Of a stretch of 64,000 bases of DNA, positions 16,887 to 26,497 are shown piece after piece. The stretch's first letter is position 1; each line of letters begins with the position of its first letter. The notes under the pieces were generated by a model. It saw only the letters and a list, made by a program, of their open reading frames with translations. It had not been told where the DNA came from and did not search any database. This stretch comes from Pseudocitrobacter corydidari (lineage in GTDB: Bacteria; Pseudomonadota; Gammaproteobacteria; Enterobacterales; Enterobacteriaceae), in assembly GCF_021172065.1 (NCBI RefSeq), contig NZ_CP087880.1, forward strand, positions 1,340,583-1,404,582, written 5' to 3'. A program made the translations under genes and the position numbers.

Positions 16887-18542
16887 TTACAGCGCCATAT
16901 CGTGCTGAGGAGATGCTTCCGGCTGTGCTGCCTTAGGCGTGACATTGTCACCTTCGGCGGTATTCATTTGAATGACCGGCGGCTTAACCAGTTGCAGTGT
17001 AGCAGCGGTATCGTCCCAGACCTGTTGCGTCAACGCGCTGTTACCGTTCAGCTCCTGGCCGTAGCTTGGCACGATCGCACGGATTTTGCTCTGCCATTGT
17101 TCTGAACTGAACTGTTCCGGGAACATTTTCTTGATCACGTTCAGGGTAATAGGCGCAGCGGTAGAGGCGCCCGGAGACGCGCCCAGCAGCGCAGAAATGG
17201 TGCGTTGCTGATCAACAACCACTTCCGTACCCAGCTTCAGCACGCCGCCTTTGTCTTCATCTTTACGGATGATCTGCACGCGCTGCCCCGCCTGAATCAG
17301 TTTCCAGTCTTCTTTACGCGCCTGCGGATAGTACTCTTTCAGCGCAGCGAAACGGTCGTCATCGCTCAGCATAACCTGGCTAATCAGGTATTTGACGAGG
17401 TCGAAGTTATCCAGCCCCACGTGCGTCATCGGCATGACGTTGCTGGTTGTAGTGGTGCTCAGCAAATCGAAGAACGAGCCATTTTTAAGGAACTTGGTGG
17501 AGAACGTCGCAAACGGCCCAAACAGCACCACGCGTTTACCGTCTATGAAACGCGCATCAATGTGCGGTACGGACATCGGCGGCGCGCCGACGGACGCCTG
17601 GCCGTAGACTTTCTGCAAATGCTCTTTGGTGATAGCCGGGTTCTCAGTCATCAGGAACGAACCACCTACCGGGAAGCCAGCATAATTATCGGCCTCAGGA
17701 ATACCGGTTTTTTGCAGTAATTTCAGCGCCCCGCCGCCAGCACCAATAAACACATATTTTGCATCAATCGCGTGCTCTTTACCGTTATTCACATCTTTGA
17801 TTGTCACGTGCCAGGAGTTATCGCCATTGCGTTTAAACTCCGTCACTTCAGACGAGGTTTGCAAAGAGAAATTCGGGCTTTTTTTCAGGCTGCCGATCAG
17901 CTGACGGGTAATTTCACCGTAGTTCACATCGGTACCGGCTGGAGTCCAGGTCGCGGCTACTTTCTGCTGCGGATCGCGGCCTTGCATAACCAGCGGAGCC
18001 CATTGCTGAATTTGCTGATGATCGGTGGAGAATTTCATTCCCTGGAACAACGTCGTTTTTTGCAGCGCATCGTAGCGCTTTTGCAAATAATTAACGTTGG
18101 TATCGCCCCAGACAAAACTCATATGTGGCGTGGAATTAATAAAGGAGTGCGGATCACGTAAAATGCCGCGTTTCACCTGCGCCGTCCAGAATTGACGAGA
18201 GATCATAAACTGCTCGTTAATATCCAGCGCTTTGCTGACATCAATCGAACCATCCGCACGTTCAGGCGTATAGTTCAGCTCCATATTGGCGGAGTGGCCG
18301 GTACCGGCGTTATTCCAGCCATTGGAAGATTCCAGCGCCACGCCGTCGAGTTTCTCGACCATGACCTGCTTCCAGTCTGGCTGCAACTCCTGGAGCCACG
18401 TGCCCAGAGAGGCACTCATAATACCGCCGCCAATCAGCAGGAAATCGGTTTTTTGTGAGGTTTCAGAATTAGCCCAGGTTGCCGAACTGACAAACAGCGC
18501 CACAGAGGTGAGTGAGATAATTGTCTTTTTAATTGCAGGCAT
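16887..18542 (-). CDS. mqo: Malate:quinone oxidoreductase
   Basis: A 551-residue FAD-dependent enzyme of the inner membrane that oxidises malate to oxaloacetate and passes electrons to quinone. The FAD dinucleotide fold is [16 protein letters not shown], followed by [22 protein letters not shown], a hallmark of Mqo; [11 protein letters not shown] and [13 protein letters not shown] are also conserved. The N-terminus is hydrophobic after two lysines ([20 protein letters not shown]), resembling a signal or anchor segment as in E. coli Mqo. The ATG at 18542 is preferred over one at 18563; neither has a clear ribosome site. The C-terminal tail is Pro/Ala/Gln-rich and diverged, but ends in MAL much like the E. 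coli protein. A matS site lies inside the gene. Confidence 0.93.
   Translation of the reverse strand: MPAIKKTIISLTSVALFVSSATWANSETSQKTDFLLIGGGIMSASLGTWLQELQPDWKQVMVEKLDGVALESSNGWNNAGTGHSANMELNYTPERADGSIDVSKALDINEQFMISRQFWTAQVKRGILRDPHSFINSTPHMSFVWGDTNVNYLQKRYDALQKTTLFQGMKFSTDHQQIQQWAPLVMQGRDPQQKVAATWTPAGTDVNYGEITRQLIGSLKKSPNFSLQTSSEVTEFKRNGDNSWHVTIKDVNNGKEHAIDAKYVFIGAGGGALKLLQKTGIPEADNYAGFPVGGSFLMTENPAITKEHLQKVYGQASVGAPPMSVPHIDARFIDGKRVVLFGPFATFSTKFLKNGSFFDLLSTTTTSNVMPMTHVGLDNFDLVKYLISQVMLSDDDRFAALKEYYPQARKEDWKLIQAGQRVQIIRKDEDKGGVLKLGTEVVVDQQRTISALLGASPGASTAAPITLNVIKKMFPEQFSSEQWQSKIRAIVPSYGQELNGNSALTQQVWDDTAATLQLVKPPVIQMNTAEGDNVTPKAAQPEASPQHDMAL
16939..16951. promoter_or_regulatory. matS: matS, MatP binding site
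   Basis: GTGACATTGTCAC fits the published consensus GTGACRNYGTCAC at every position. MatP bound to such sites organises the Ter macrodomain in enterobacteria. It lies inside the mqo coding region, 12 kb from dif. I noticed no other perfect copy, consistent with the usual spacing of tens of kb. Confidence 0.85.
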
Positions 18543-18726
18543 AATAGTAATATCACATAGCATTGATGAAACATGAATAAATATAGTAAAGCATTTTTAC
18601 GATATTTTAAAATCCATATAACATTTTTAGCACTATTATATAATTACAGATTTATTTAGTTATTTAATTAAATAAATTGTCAGCAATGTTTGTTGGGTAT
18701 TTTCGTGATGGGGAAGTCGCGAGCAT

Positions 18727-18749
18727 CCCTCGTTCGTGTAGAACGAGGG
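18727..18749 (-). terminator. Hairpin after the 32-residue gene
   Basis: CCCTCGTTC and GAACGAGGG pair perfectly over nine bases around a 5-base loop, 16 bases past the stop of the small leftward gene. The T run is weak. It separates that gene from mqo. Confidence 0.65.
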
Positions 18750-18765
18750 AGTGAATCGGCAGGTT

Positions 18766-18864
18766 TTACCAGGAGAAGTCCTGGACCAGCGATAAGTCCC
18801 AGGCAGTGGCAAACAGTGAAATGAAGATAATCAGGTTCACTGCGGTTTCGATTCTTTTTTCCAT
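18766..18864 (-). CDS. Predicted 32-residue membrane peptide
   Basis: A short frame preceded by a consensus AAGGAG seven bases before its ATG and followed by a strong hairpin. The peptide opens MEKRIETAVN, continues with a hydrophobic stretch (LIIFISLFATAWDLSLV) long enough to span a membrane, and ends QDFSW. This is the typical plan of enterobacterial small membrane proteins that modulate larger partners, but I do not recognise it. It lies upstream of mqo on the same strand, separated by about 220 bp and its own terminator, so it is probably transcribed alone. Confidence 0.6.
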   Translation of the reverse strand: MEKRIETAVNLIIFISLFATAWDLSLVQDFSW

Positions 18865-19017
18865 TTTGATTCTCCTTATGCCGGTTATGACCATCTAACA
18901 CGGAAAACCTTAATGATTTCTTAATGCTGCGTGACCATCATAAGGCGAACGCAGCAGGTTATGAATACGAGTATGCCAATAAAAAACGGCTGCGTCCCCC
19001 TCTTTTACTTTTGCGCA

Positions 19018-19983
19018 CTACGTGAGCTGATAGTGCTTATCCGCAGTCAGTTTGGTTGGGATCACGGTTTCATCGTTCATTTGCAGTAGTTCTATCTCTA
19101 TCGCGTTGCAGATAGCGTCCAGCGGCAGATCGTTATCTTCCATGCCAAACGGCTCTTCCAGCTCTTCCGCCAGCGTATCCAGCGCGATAAACGTGTAGGA
19201 GATCAGCACCGACACGAACGGCGTCATGTAGTGCAAATCAACAACCAGCGCGAACGGCAGCATGATGCAAAACAGATAAACGGTGCGATGCAGGATCAGC
19301 GAATAGGCAAACGGTACGGGCGTATTGGCGATACGCTCACACCCGGCCAGTACGCCCGACATATCATTAAGCCGGTTATTCAGGCTGTGAAACAGAATGT
19401 CCGACAGTTTACCTTCGCGGCGACGAACGGCCAGCCACTCTCCCATCATCAGAAGAATGCGGTTGGCGGGCGTTTGAACGGCCAAAACCTGGGCCAGCTG
19501 CTTTTCATCAAGATAGTTCGCCAGCACCGCTTTCGCCGGCTGGCGGCGTAATGACAACCGCAGACTGTGGGCAAAAGCGATTTGTAGCCGGGTAAACTCC
19601 GCAATATTGGGCTCGTCGTGAAGCGTATTTTTGACTTCCCGCAGCAAAGACCGTGAAGCAATCATCAATTGCCCCCACAGCAACCGCGCTTCAACATAAC
19701 GGGCGTAGCAGGCGTTATTTCTGAACCCCAGGAAGATAGCAATGGCGACACCAAGAATACTGAATGGCGCCACGGTGAGTTTGATACCCAGCGAGGTGTA
19801 CCACGGCAAAATCGCGATCACCACAATGGAGAGCAGAAAATTAAGCAGCAAGCGAGAGTAAATCTTGGGGAGCACCGAGCCGTGCCAGACAAGAATGCGA
19901 GGCAGCCAGTGTTGATGAGGACGCGCGATCATATATTTATCGATTAAGTTAATAACTTGTTTATTAAACGTGATTGCGGTCAC
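19018..19983 (-). CDS. yneE: Bestrophin-like membrane channel YneE
   Basis: A 321-residue membrane protein of the bestrophin/RFP-TM family (E. coli YneE, UPF0187), whose bacterial members form pentameric ion channels. Conserved pieces include LLLNFLLSIVVIAILPWY (first helix), FLGFRNNACYARYVEARLLWGQL, and FALVVDLHYMTPFVSVLISYTFIALD followed by the acidic LAEELEEPFGMEDNDLPLD. The frame begins with GTG at 19983; an ATG at 19932 would give the E. coli-like start MIARPHQHW and may be the true one, since neither has a clear ribosome site. It stands alone. The ion carried is unknown. Confidence 0.88.
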   Translation of the reverse strand: MTAITFNKQVINLIDKYMIARPHQHWLPRILVWHGSVLPKIYSRLLLNFLLSIVVIAILPWYTSLGIKLTVAPFSILGVAIAIFLGFRNNACYARYVEARLLWGQLMIASRSLLREVKNTLHDEPNIAEFTRLQIAFAHSLRLSLRRQPAKAVLANYLDEKQLAQVLAVQTPANRILLMMGEWLAVRRREGKLSDILFHSLNNRLNDMSGVLAGCERIANTPVPFAYSLILHRTVYLFCIMLPFALVVDLHYMTPFVSVLISYTFIALDTLAEELEEPFGMEDNDLPLDAICNAIEIELLQMNDETVIPTKLTADKHYQLT

Positions 19984-20085
19984 ATATTCAAGCGATTTGC
20001 TCGGTTGTCGCGTATAATCAATCCCCTTTCATTCCTGCCAAAAATGACGACGCACGATGTTTAAGTGTGGATTACAGACAGATAA

Positions 20086-20108
20086 AATATGTATGTTGTA
20101 ACTAATGA
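20086..20108 (+). promoter_or_regulatory. Tus-binding replication terminator (ter)
   Basis: The core GTATGTTGTAACTAA is identical to the E. coli terA/terB core, with AATAT before it and TGA after. The G at position 6 is present; its complement is the C that flips out to lock Tus at the non-permissive face. That face is on the left, toward dif at 4844, so forks arriving from the right can pass toward dif while forks leaving dif rightward are blocked, as expected of a replication trap. It lies between yneE and uxaB. Confidence 0.85.
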
Positions 20109-20121
20109 TGCTGAATAAAAA

Positions 20122-20139
20122 ACCCGGCAATCGCCGGGT
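20122..20139 (-). terminator. Terminator after uxaB
   Basis: ACCCGGC and GCCGGGT form a 7-bp stem around a 4-base loop; read leftward it is followed by a U-rich run (AATAAAAA on the plus strand before it). It lies about 15 bases past the uxaB stop. Confidence 0.8.
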
Positions 20140-20154
20140 CTGGTTATCATACCG

Positions 20155-21606
20155 TTAGCACAAAGGCTGAACGGCTTTACGCATTCCCTGAAGCAGGATC
20201 GCGTCGAGATCCAGTGACACCTGTTCGACAAGGCCGACAACCTGAGTCAGGTCCTGCTCCCAATGGTCACTTACAGAAAGCACCGCTTTCACCAAATCAC
20301 TGGTGCTAATCAGCTGATCACGGTGCTGAGCCCACAGTTGCTGATAACGTTCAATCCAGTGCGCATCATCCTGTACCGGATACGTTTCACCGTTACGCTC
20401 TGCGCGATAGAACGCAATCAGGGCCGCCAGCGCGAAAGTTAAACGTGCAGGCAGTTTGCCAGTCGCCTTCTGCCCTGCCAGCAGTTGCGGCAGAATACGG
20501 GTACGGAATTTCGTCATCCCGTTCAGGGCGATGGAAAGCAGCTGATGCTTGATATACGGATTACGGAAACGCCCGGTAACCGCGCTGGCAAAAGACTCCA
20601 GCTCATCACGCGGCAAATCGAGCACCGGGATAATCTCGTCGTAAATCGCTTTTTCAACGAATGCACAAATTTCTGCGTCATTCATCGCCTCACCGACCGT
20701 ATCGAGCCCTGCCTGGTAGGCTACCGGCACCAGAGCCGTGTGCGCCCCGTTCAGAATTGCCACTTTACGCTCTTTATACGGTTTGATGTCATCAACAATC
20801 AGCACGTTGAGCGACAGTTTGTCGAGACGCAGTTCGCTGGCGAGCGATTTCGGCCCCTGAATAACGAACAGGTAGAAGTGCTCTGCGGTATCGAGGAAGC
20901 CGTCTTTGTAACCCAGTTCCGCTTCAATAGCCGCTGCTTCATCACGCGGGTAACCGGTAACAATACGGTCAACCAGGGTGGAGCAGAAGGTGTTGGACTC
21001 ATTCAGCCAGGTTACGAATTCCACCGGCAGCGCCCACTCCTGCGCGTAACGCAGCACCAGTTCATGCAGCGCGTCACCGTTATAGTCAATCAGTTCGCAA
21101 GGAATGATAACCCAGCCTTTATCTGCCGCACCGTTAAAATGCGTGTAGCGTTCAAACAGCAGACGCGTCAGTTTGGCCGGATAGCTTACAGCTGGTGCGT
21201 CATCAAATTTATCGCCTGCATGGTAGCTGATACCCGCTTCGGTCGTGTTCGAGAAGACAAAGCGCATGTCCGGGTTGTGTGCCAGTTTCAGGAAAGCGTC
21301 GTAATCGGCATAAGCGCTGATTTCACGATTAACCGAACGAATCAGACGCGCATCGCTCACGGCTTCGCCCTGCTCATTCAGACCACGAATGATGGTCGTG
21401 TACAGGCCATCCTGCGTGCTGAGTGACGGCGGGAAATCACTGGCAATCGGGCGAACAATCACCACACCGGCATTCAGATCGGTGTGTTCGTTCAGCAGGT
21501 CGATTTGCCAGTCAACGAATGCGCGCAGGAAGTTACCTTCGCCAAACTGAATGATACGTTCAGGGTACTGCGCACCGGGGAAGTCCTGGCGGTTCAGAGT
21601 CTTCAC
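20155..21606 (-). CDS. uxaB: Tagaturonate reductase (altronate oxidoreductase)
   Basis: A 483-residue NAD-dependent enzyme of the polyol/uronate dehydrogenase family that reduces D-tagaturonate to D-altronate in galacturonate breakdown. It matches E. coli UxaB nearly throughout, including the N-terminal nucleotide site [29 protein letters not shown], and the catalytic-region [23 protein letters not shown]. In E. coli it lies between yneE and yneF, as it nearly does here. An AATTGGTGTAATAACTT stretch at 21644-21660 upstream resembles one half of an ExuR/UxuR operator, which would fit induction by uronates, but the second half is poor. Confidence 0.95.
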   Translation of the reverse strand: MKTLNRQDFPGAQYPERIIQFGEGNFLRAFVDWQIDLLNEHTDLNAGVVIVRPIASDFPPSLSTQDGLYTTIIRGLNEQGEAVSDARLIRSVNREISAYADYDAFLKLAHNPDMRFVFSNTTEAGISYHAGDKFDDAPAVSYPAKLTRLLFERYTHFNGAADKGWVIIPCELIDYNGDALHELVLRYAQEWALPVEFVTWLNESNTFCSTLVDRIVTGYPRDEAAAIEAELGYKDGFLDTAEHFYLFVIQGPKSLASELRLDKLSLNVLIVDDIKPYKERKVAILNGAHTALVPVAYQAGLDTVGEAMNDAEICAFVEKAIYDEIIPVLDLPRDELESFASAVTGRFRNPYIKHQLLSIALNGMTKFRTRILPQLLAGQKATGKLPARLTFALAALIAFYRAERNGETYPVQDDAHWIERYQQLWAQHRDQLISTSDLVKAVLSVSDHWEQDLTQVVGLVEQVSLDLDAILLQGMRKAVQPLC

Positions 21607-21719
21607 AATCGTTTCCTTTTTAATTAGTCATACAACCTGGTGGAATTGGTGTAATAACTTACCAGATTTTTAGACAATGAAACCCTGTTTTGATCAAAAT
21701 GTGAGGACTAATTCATAAT

Positions 21720-22247
21720 TCAGAGGAATTTATAGAACACACTGGTCGCGGTTAATTCCCCCGCAGGCATCAGCGCATAACGCGGGATTTCCCCCACCTT
21801 CTCCCAGCCAGCACGCTGGTAGAACGTCTCCGCCCCGCTTCCCGTGGCGGTATCAAGTACGAGCACATTTTTGCCTGCATCACGAGCCACCGTTTCCAGA
21901 TGCAACATCAACTGACTTGCTATACCAAAACGCCGGGCATCTTCATGAACCAGCAGTTTGGCAACATCCGCACGATGCGACTGGTTCTCGGGCTGATCGA
22001 TAATAAGCTGGACGGTACCGACAATTCGCTGCTGCGCGTCTACCGCCGCAAGTAAGATACGTTCATTCGCCGCCACGCTCGCCGCTGTACGCTGCCAGAA
22101 CGCCAGCGCTTTATCCCGGCTAAAAGGCAGCATAAAGCTCACCGATGCCCCACCCTCTACACAGTTAATCAGGATGTCGGCTAGATCGTTGAGATGCAGC
22201 AGGATATCGTCACGCGATAGCGTGCGCAGGGTGACAGACGGGCTCAT
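21720..22247 (-). CDS. GNAT-family N-acetyltransferase
   Basis: A 175-residue acetyltransferase with the GNAT fold: IVGTVQLIIDQPENQSHRADVAKLLVHEDARRFGIASQLM carries motif A for acetyl-CoA binding (R-x-x-G-I-A), and VLDTATGSGAETFYQRAGWEKVGEIPRYAL is the C-terminal motif B. The ATG at 22247 is chosen because GAAGGAGAG lies just upstream; the frame extends to 22316 without a second ribosome site. It occupies the place of yneF (a diguanylate cyclase) in E. coli, between uxaB and yneG, so this is a replacement in an otherwise conserved block. The substrate is unknown; members with this ending often acetylate small amines or antibiotics. Confidence 0.88.
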   Translation of the reverse strand: MSPSVTLRTLSRDDILLHLNDLADILINCVEGGASVSFMLPFSRDKALAFWQRTAASVAANERILLAAVDAQQRIVGTVQLIIDQPENQSHRADVAKLLVHEDARRFGIASQLMLHLETVARDAGKNVLVLDTATGSGAETFYQRAGWEKVGEIPRYALMPAGELTATSVFYKFL

Positions 22248-22325
22248 GAAACTCTCCTTCGTGAATTTCATGTCACTATCACTGGCGGCGCGTAACGGCA
22301 CAAGAGGTGCCGTCATCGCATTTAC

Positions 22326-22691
22326 TTATGATTGCGGCTTATTCATTTGAATCACCAGCCAGTGGTGAATGACGCCGACAATATAGTGTTGCTGAGCATC
22401 ATCAAGCGCCGTTCCCGCTGGAATATTGTGCCATTTTTCGAGACAGCCGCGACAGCAGGTCGCCGTGGCGTGCTGGGCGATAAACGCCGGATGCCCGCGC
22501 ATTGGCGTTTGCTTGCCATCGTTTTTGGGCTGCGCCGGGGCGAGTCGAGAGGCAATAAAATCCGCCGCATGACTGTCGATAACGTCTGGGCCTTTGTCAT
22601 AGCAATACTGCCGCTCTTTTACGCCGAGTTTAAAACGGCTACGAAACGGCGAGCGTGCCAGACGTGTAAACAAATTATCGAGAGGAACCAT
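22326..22691 (-). CDS. yneG: DUF4186 protein YneG
   Basis: A 121-residue cytoplasmic protein of unknown function, DUF4186, matching E. coli YneG in family and position. The conserved core is PMRGHPAFIAQHATATCCRGCLEKWH, with a CCxxC cluster and two His residues that could bind a metal; the N-terminal DNLFTRLARSPFRSRF is also typical. It starts at the glsB stop (TAATG overlap), so it is translated with glsB. The block ptrR, sad, glsB, yneG suggests a link to glutamine or putrescine use, but no role is known. Confidence 0.88.
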   Translation of the reverse strand: MVPLDNLFTRLARSPFRSRFKLGVKERQYCYDKGPDVIDSHAADFIASRLAPAQPKNDGKQTPMRGHPAFIAQHATATCCRGCLEKWHNIPAGTALDDAQQHYIVGVIHHWLVIQMNKPQS

Positions 22692-23617
22692 TAGTACACT
22701 GAACGTCCAATCTTGTGCGTTAACCTTTCCAGAACCGCGACGCCCGCCAGTGAGTTACCGGCATCGTCCAGTTCCGGGCTCCAGACGGCAATCGCCATCT
22801 CGTGCGGCACGATCGCCACCACACCGCCCCCCACGCCGGATTTCGCCGGCAATCCAACACGCCAGGCGAACTCACCTGCGTTCTGATACATGCCGCTGGT
22901 CGCCATCAGTGCATTAACCTGCCGCGCCTGCATCGGCGAAATAATCGGATGGTGAATATGCGGTGCCCGGCCCTGATTCGCCAGGAACAAAAATGCCCGC
23001 GCCAGTTCGTTGCAGCTCATTTTCAGCGCGCAGTAGTGAAAATAGTTTTGCAGCACCGTCGCCACATCATTATGAAAATTACCGAAGGATTTCATGAGCC
23101 AGGCGATCGCCGCGTTACGCGCAGAGTGCTCAAATTCGGATCGCGCCACGACCGTATCGTAGGTAATATCCGCAACGCCGCATAGCGTGCGCACAATCTC
23201 CAGCATACGCATGCGCGGCGCACTTAAACGCCCTTGCAACATATCGCACACAACCAGGGCGCCCGCGTTAATAAACGGATTACGAGGAATACCCTGCTCG
23301 ATTTCCAGCTGTAACAGTGAGTTAAAGGGCTGACCGGAGGGATCTTTCCCGACGCGCTGCCAGATTTCGTCTTCCGAATAGTGGTTCATCGCCACCACCA
23401 GACTGAGCACTTTCGAGATGGACTGGATGGAAAAACGTTCTTCGGCATCACCCGCCGAGAAGTGCTGGCCATCCACCGTGCTGATGGCAATCGCCAGCTT
23501 GTTGCCGCTCACCTGGGCCAGTGCCGGAATATAATCCGCCACTTTACCTTGCCCAATCAGCGGCCTGACGTCGGCTAAAATCGACGCCAGCATGTCATTA
23601 TCGATGACCGTAGTCAC
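22691..23617 (-). CDS. glsB: Glutaminase 2
   Basis: A 308-residue serine-dependent glutaminase hydrolysing glutamine to glutamate and ammonia. The beta-lactamase-like fold is indicated by [19 protein letters not shown], with the catalytic Ser-x-x-Lys (SISK), [11 protein letters not shown], and the late [22 protein letters not shown] segment. It matches E. coli GlsB (YneH) in length and in its place between yneG and sad. The overlap with yneG downstream indicates an operon. A hok-type toxin gene now separates it from sad. Confidence 0.94.
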   Translation of the reverse strand: MTTVIDNDMLASILADVRPLIGQGKVADYIPALAQVSGNKLAIAISTVDGQHFSAGDAEERFSIQSISKVLSLVVAMNHYSEDEIWQRVGKDPSGQPFNSLLQLEIEQGIPRNPFINAGALVVCDMLQGRLSAPRMRMLEIVRTLCGVADITYDTVVARSEFEHSARNAAIAWLMKSFGNFHNDVATVLQNYFHYCALKMSCNELARAFLFLANQGRAPHIHHPIISPMQARQVNALMATSGMYQNAGEFAWRVGLPAKSGVGGGVVAIVPHEMAIAVWSPELDDAGNSLAGVAVLERLTHKIGRSVY

Positions 23618-23688
23618 TTACTACTCCTTGCCCGCAGGCTATTTCCGGCCTGCAAGTATAACAGAGCATGATGGATGAAACATAAGAA

Positions 23689-23707
23689 AGCCCGCACGAA
23701 GCGGGCT
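23689..23707 (-). terminator. Terminator between hok-like gene and glsB
   Basis: AGCCCGC and GCGGGCT form a 7-bp stem with a 5-base loop; read leftward it is followed by TTTCTTATG. It would end transcription of the hok-type RNA before glsB. A second strong hairpin (GGCGGGG with CCCCGCC, 23754-23773) sits directly after the toxin stop. Confidence 0.75.
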
Positions 23708-23780
23708 GATGAAAAATTGGGTGCGTTGTGGATATGCCTTGCACACAAAGAGTGGCGGGGATCGCTCCCCGCCGGTGCTC

Positions 23781-23933
23781 TTACGCGGAACTGCACGCTG
23801 TGAAAACAGCAACCTCCGTTTGGCCAGTTCGGATGTGGACCTCACAGAGATCTTTTCTCATCACCAGCACCGCCACATTGGCGGAAATACAGATAATGAC
23901 CAGGGCCAGTAACATCCCTTTGTACTGTTTCAT
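23781..23933 (-). CDS. Hok/Gef-family type I toxin
   Basis: A 50-residue inner-membrane toxin that depolarises the membrane when over-produced. It closely resembles HokD (RelF): MKQYKGMLLALVIICISANV, a membrane helix, then RKDLCEV, IRTGQTEVAVF and a second Cys near the end (TACSSA, where E. coli HokD has TAYEPEE). The upstream leader has the usual hok features, including CCCGAGTGATTTTT, ACCCGAGG and ATGTAGAGTGCCTCTT read leftward (about 24025-23965). The frame is open up to 24074 and may include a mok-like leader. An antisense Sok-type RNA would be read rightward over about 23940-24040. Hok genes move about; here it splits glsB from sad. Confidence 0.85.
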   Translation of the reverse strand: MKQYKGMLLALVIICISANVAVLVMRKDLCEVHIRTGQTEVAVFTACSSA

Positions 23934-24140
23934 AGCGCTCTTTTCCTTGACCTTACGGTCTGTAAGAGGCACTCTACATGTGCTGACATATAGGGGGCCT
24001 CGGGTTGATTGAAAAATCACTCGGGGCTTTTCTCTATCTGCCATCCTGCAAATGCCTGAGACAGATAGCCTCAAGCACCCACAACCATCTTACGCCGCGC
24101 CATCCCTGTTTACGCGTTGATCAATAACCCTTTGTCGAGA

Positions 24141-25526
24141 TTATCGACGGTCCTTCCACACCGTTTGTACGTTGCAGAATTCATGCAAACCAAAATGCGA
24201 CAGTTCTCGACCAAATCCGCTTTTCTTCACGCCGCCGAAAGCCACGCGCGCGTCACTGGCGCTATAACCGTTGATAAATACCCCGCCACATTCGAGCTGT
24301 TCGGCAAAACGTTGCGCCTGTGCATCATCGGTAGTGAAAACGGTCGCTGAAAGACCAAACTCGCTGTCGTTAGCCAGTTCAAGAGCATGGTCGGCATCGC
24401 GCGCCACGGTGATTGCCGCCACAGGGCCAAACATCTCCTGACGAAACGCTGTCATCTCTGACGTGACATTTCCCAGCACGGTCGGCGCATAGAAATTGCC
24501 CGCCCCGGCCATTTTTTCGCCCCCCAGCAACAACGTCGCGCCTTCGGCAAGCGTAGCCTGCACCTGCTGATGCAGTTCATCGCGCAGATCAAAGCGCGCC
24601 ATTGGACCTAAATAGTTTTGCTCGTCCAGTGGATCGCCCATTTTTAGTTGCTCGGTTGCCGCGACAAACCGGCGCGTAAAGGCATCTGCGATACCGGCTT
24701 CGACGATAAAGCGTTTCGCCGCAGCGCAAACTTGCCCGGTATTCTGATAGCGCCCGATAACGGCCGCCTGCACCGCGATATCGAGATCCGCATCGTCCAG
24801 CACAATAAAGGGATCGGAACCGCCCAGCTCAAGAACGCATTTTTTTAGTGCGGCACCAGCCTGAGCACCAATAGCACGACCTGCACGCACGCTTCCCGTT
24901 ACCGTTACAGCGGCGATACGCACGTCGTTAATCGCCTGCGTCACGCCCTCATTAGTAGCATTCATCCAGCCAAAGACGCCCGCAGGAAGCCCCGCCTCAT
25001 TGAAGATCTTGCCGATCAATTCGGCACTGCCCATAACGTTAGGCGCGTGTTTTAACAGATAGCTATTCCCGGCCAGCAGAATCGGTACCGCACCGCGCAG
25101 CACCTGCCACAGCGGGAAGTTCCACGGCATAATTGCCAGAATCGGCCCAAGTGGGCGATATTCAATAACGGCTTTGTTATCCTCCACCAGCGTGGATTCG
25201 GTATTCAGCATCGCCGGGCCATGCTCGGCGTACCAGTCGCAAAGACTGGCCGATTTCGCCACTTCCCCGCGCGCCTGAGAAATTGGTTTGCCCATTTCGC
25301 GGGACATCATTTGTGCCATCTCTTCGCCACGTTGACGCAGTACGCGTCCTACAGCGCGTAATGCCTCTGCGCGTTCAGCAACAGGCGTATTACGCCACTG
25401 ACGATAGCCCGCGTCGGCAAGGACGATAGATTCATCGACCTCTGCGGGTGTTGCCCACGGCAATGCCGACAGTGTTTCGCCATTAGCCGGGTTGATGGAA
25501 ATCGCGTGAGTTGCAGGTGAAGTCAT
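24141..25526 (-). CDS. sad: Succinate semialdehyde dehydrogenase (NAD)
   Basis: A 461-residue aldehyde dehydrogenase matching E. coli Sad (YneI), which oxidises succinate semialdehyde in putrescine and 4-aminobutyrate breakdown. The catalytic Glu lies in [13 protein letters not shown] and the nucleophile Cys in [22 protein letters not shown] is the NAD site. The ATG at 25526 gives the E. coli-like start; an upstream extension to 25562 lacks support. It is transcribed divergently from the LysR regulator ptrR, which in E. coli controls it in response to polyamine use. Confidence 0.95.
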   Translation of the reverse strand: MTSPATHAISINPANGETLSALPWATPAEVDESIVLADAGYRQWRNTPVAERAEALRAVGRVLRQRGEEMAQMMSREMGKPISQARGEVAKSASLCDWYAEHGPAMLNTESTLVEDNKAVIEYRPLGPILAIMPWNFPLWQVLRGAVPILLAGNSYLLKHAPNVMGSAELIGKIFNEAGLPAGVFGWMNATNEGVTQAINDVRIAAVTVTGSVRAGRAIGAQAGAALKKCVLELGGSDPFIVLDDADLDIAVQAAVIGRYQNTGQVCAAAKRFIVEAGIADAFTRRFVAATEQLKMGDPLDEQNYLGPMARFDLRDELHQQVQATLAEGATLLLGGEKMAGAGNFYAPTVLGNVTSEMTAFRQEMFGPVAAITVARDADHALELANDSEFGLSATVFTTDDAQAQRFAEQLECGGVFINGYSASDARVAFGGVKKSGFGRELSHFGLHEFCNVQTVWKDRR

Positions 25527-25630
25527 TCTCTTCTCTCTTATCCGGTGATGTGATGCTGTCATTCTGGACGCTTGTTGTCTTTATGAAAACTGAATAATAT
25601 TAAGCTCACCATTCACGAATTGAGAATACT

Positions 25631-26497
25631 ATGGACCTGACGCAGCTTGAGATGTTCAACGCCGTCGCGCAAACCGGCAGTATTACCCAGGCCGCGCAGG
25701 TTGTGCACCGCGTGCCCTCGAACCTCACCACCCGTATTCGCCAACTTGAAGCAGATCTGGGCGTTGAACTGTTTATTCGCGAGAGCCAGCGCCTGCGTCT
25801 TTCCCCCGCCGGACACAGTTTTCTGCGCTACAGCCAGCAGATCCTCGCGCTGGTCGATGAAGCCCGCATGGTGGTCGCCGGGGATGAACCGCAGGGTTTA
25901 TTTTCCCTCGGCGCGCTGGAAAGCACCGCCGCCGTGCGCATTCCGGAAACGCTGGCGCGTTATAACCAGCGTTATCCGAAGATTCAGTTTGATCTGGCGA
26001 CCGGCCCTTCTGGGACCATGATCGATGGGGTTTTAGAAGGCTCGCTGAGTGCAGCTTTTGTCGACGGCCCGGTGATGCATCCAGGCCTGGAAGGCATGCC
26101 GGTTTATCAGGAAGAGATGATGATCGTCGCGGCGAATGGCCACCCTAAAATTTCCCGCGCCAGCGACGTCAACGGCACGAGTATTTACGCGTTTCGGGCC
26201 AATTGCTCTTATCGTCGCCATTTCGAGAGCTGGTTTCAGGCCGATCACGCAACGCCCGGCAGAATTCACGAGATGGAGTCCTATCACGGAATGCTGGCCT
26301 GTGTGATAGCCGGAGCGGGTTTAGCATTGATGCCGCGCAGTATGCTGGAAAGTATGCCTGGACATCATCAGGTCGAGGCCTGGCCGCTGGCAGAGAAATG
26401 GCGCTGGCTGACGACCTGGCTGGTCTGGCGGCGTGGCGCAAAAAGCCGCCAGTTAGAGGCGTTTATTGAATTGTTGGATGAGCCACCAGCAGATTAG
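25631..26497 (+). CDS. ptrR: LysR-type regulator PtrR
   Basis: A 288-residue LysR-type regulator matching E. coli YneJ (PtrR). The winged helix is at residues 1-60 ([38 protein letters not shown]) and the effector domain follows, with [15 protein letters not shown] and [20 protein letters not shown] conserved. It is divergent from sad, its expected target, with 104 bp between for the operator. Its 3' end overlaps by 4 bp the tail of the opposing DeoR-type gene, which marks the border between the conserved backbone and the acid-sugar cluster. Confidence 0.92.
   Translation: MDLTQLEMFNAVAQTGSITQAAQVVHRVPSNLTTRIRQLEADLGVELFIRESQRLRLSPAGHSFLRYSQQILALVDEARMVVAGDEPQGLFSLGALESTAAVRIPETLARYNQRYPKIQFDLATGPSGTMIDGVLEGSLSAAFVDGPVMHPGLEGMPVYQEEMMIVAANGHPKISRASDVNGTSIYAFRANCSYRRHFESWFQADHATPGRIHEMESYHGMLACVIAGAGLALMPRSMLESMPGHHQVEAWPLAEKWRWLTTWLVWRRGAKSRQLEAFIELLDEPPAD

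Noticed and set aside
18680..18901. A 73-codon leftward frame overlapping the 32-residue gene in another frame
   Set aside because: No ribosome site, low-complexity basic composition, and it runs through the hairpin; the shorter frame has better signals.
21630..21719. A CRP site (TGTGA half) and a full ExuR operator ahead of uxaB
   Set aside because: Only one half of each consensus is clear; not enough to list as a site.
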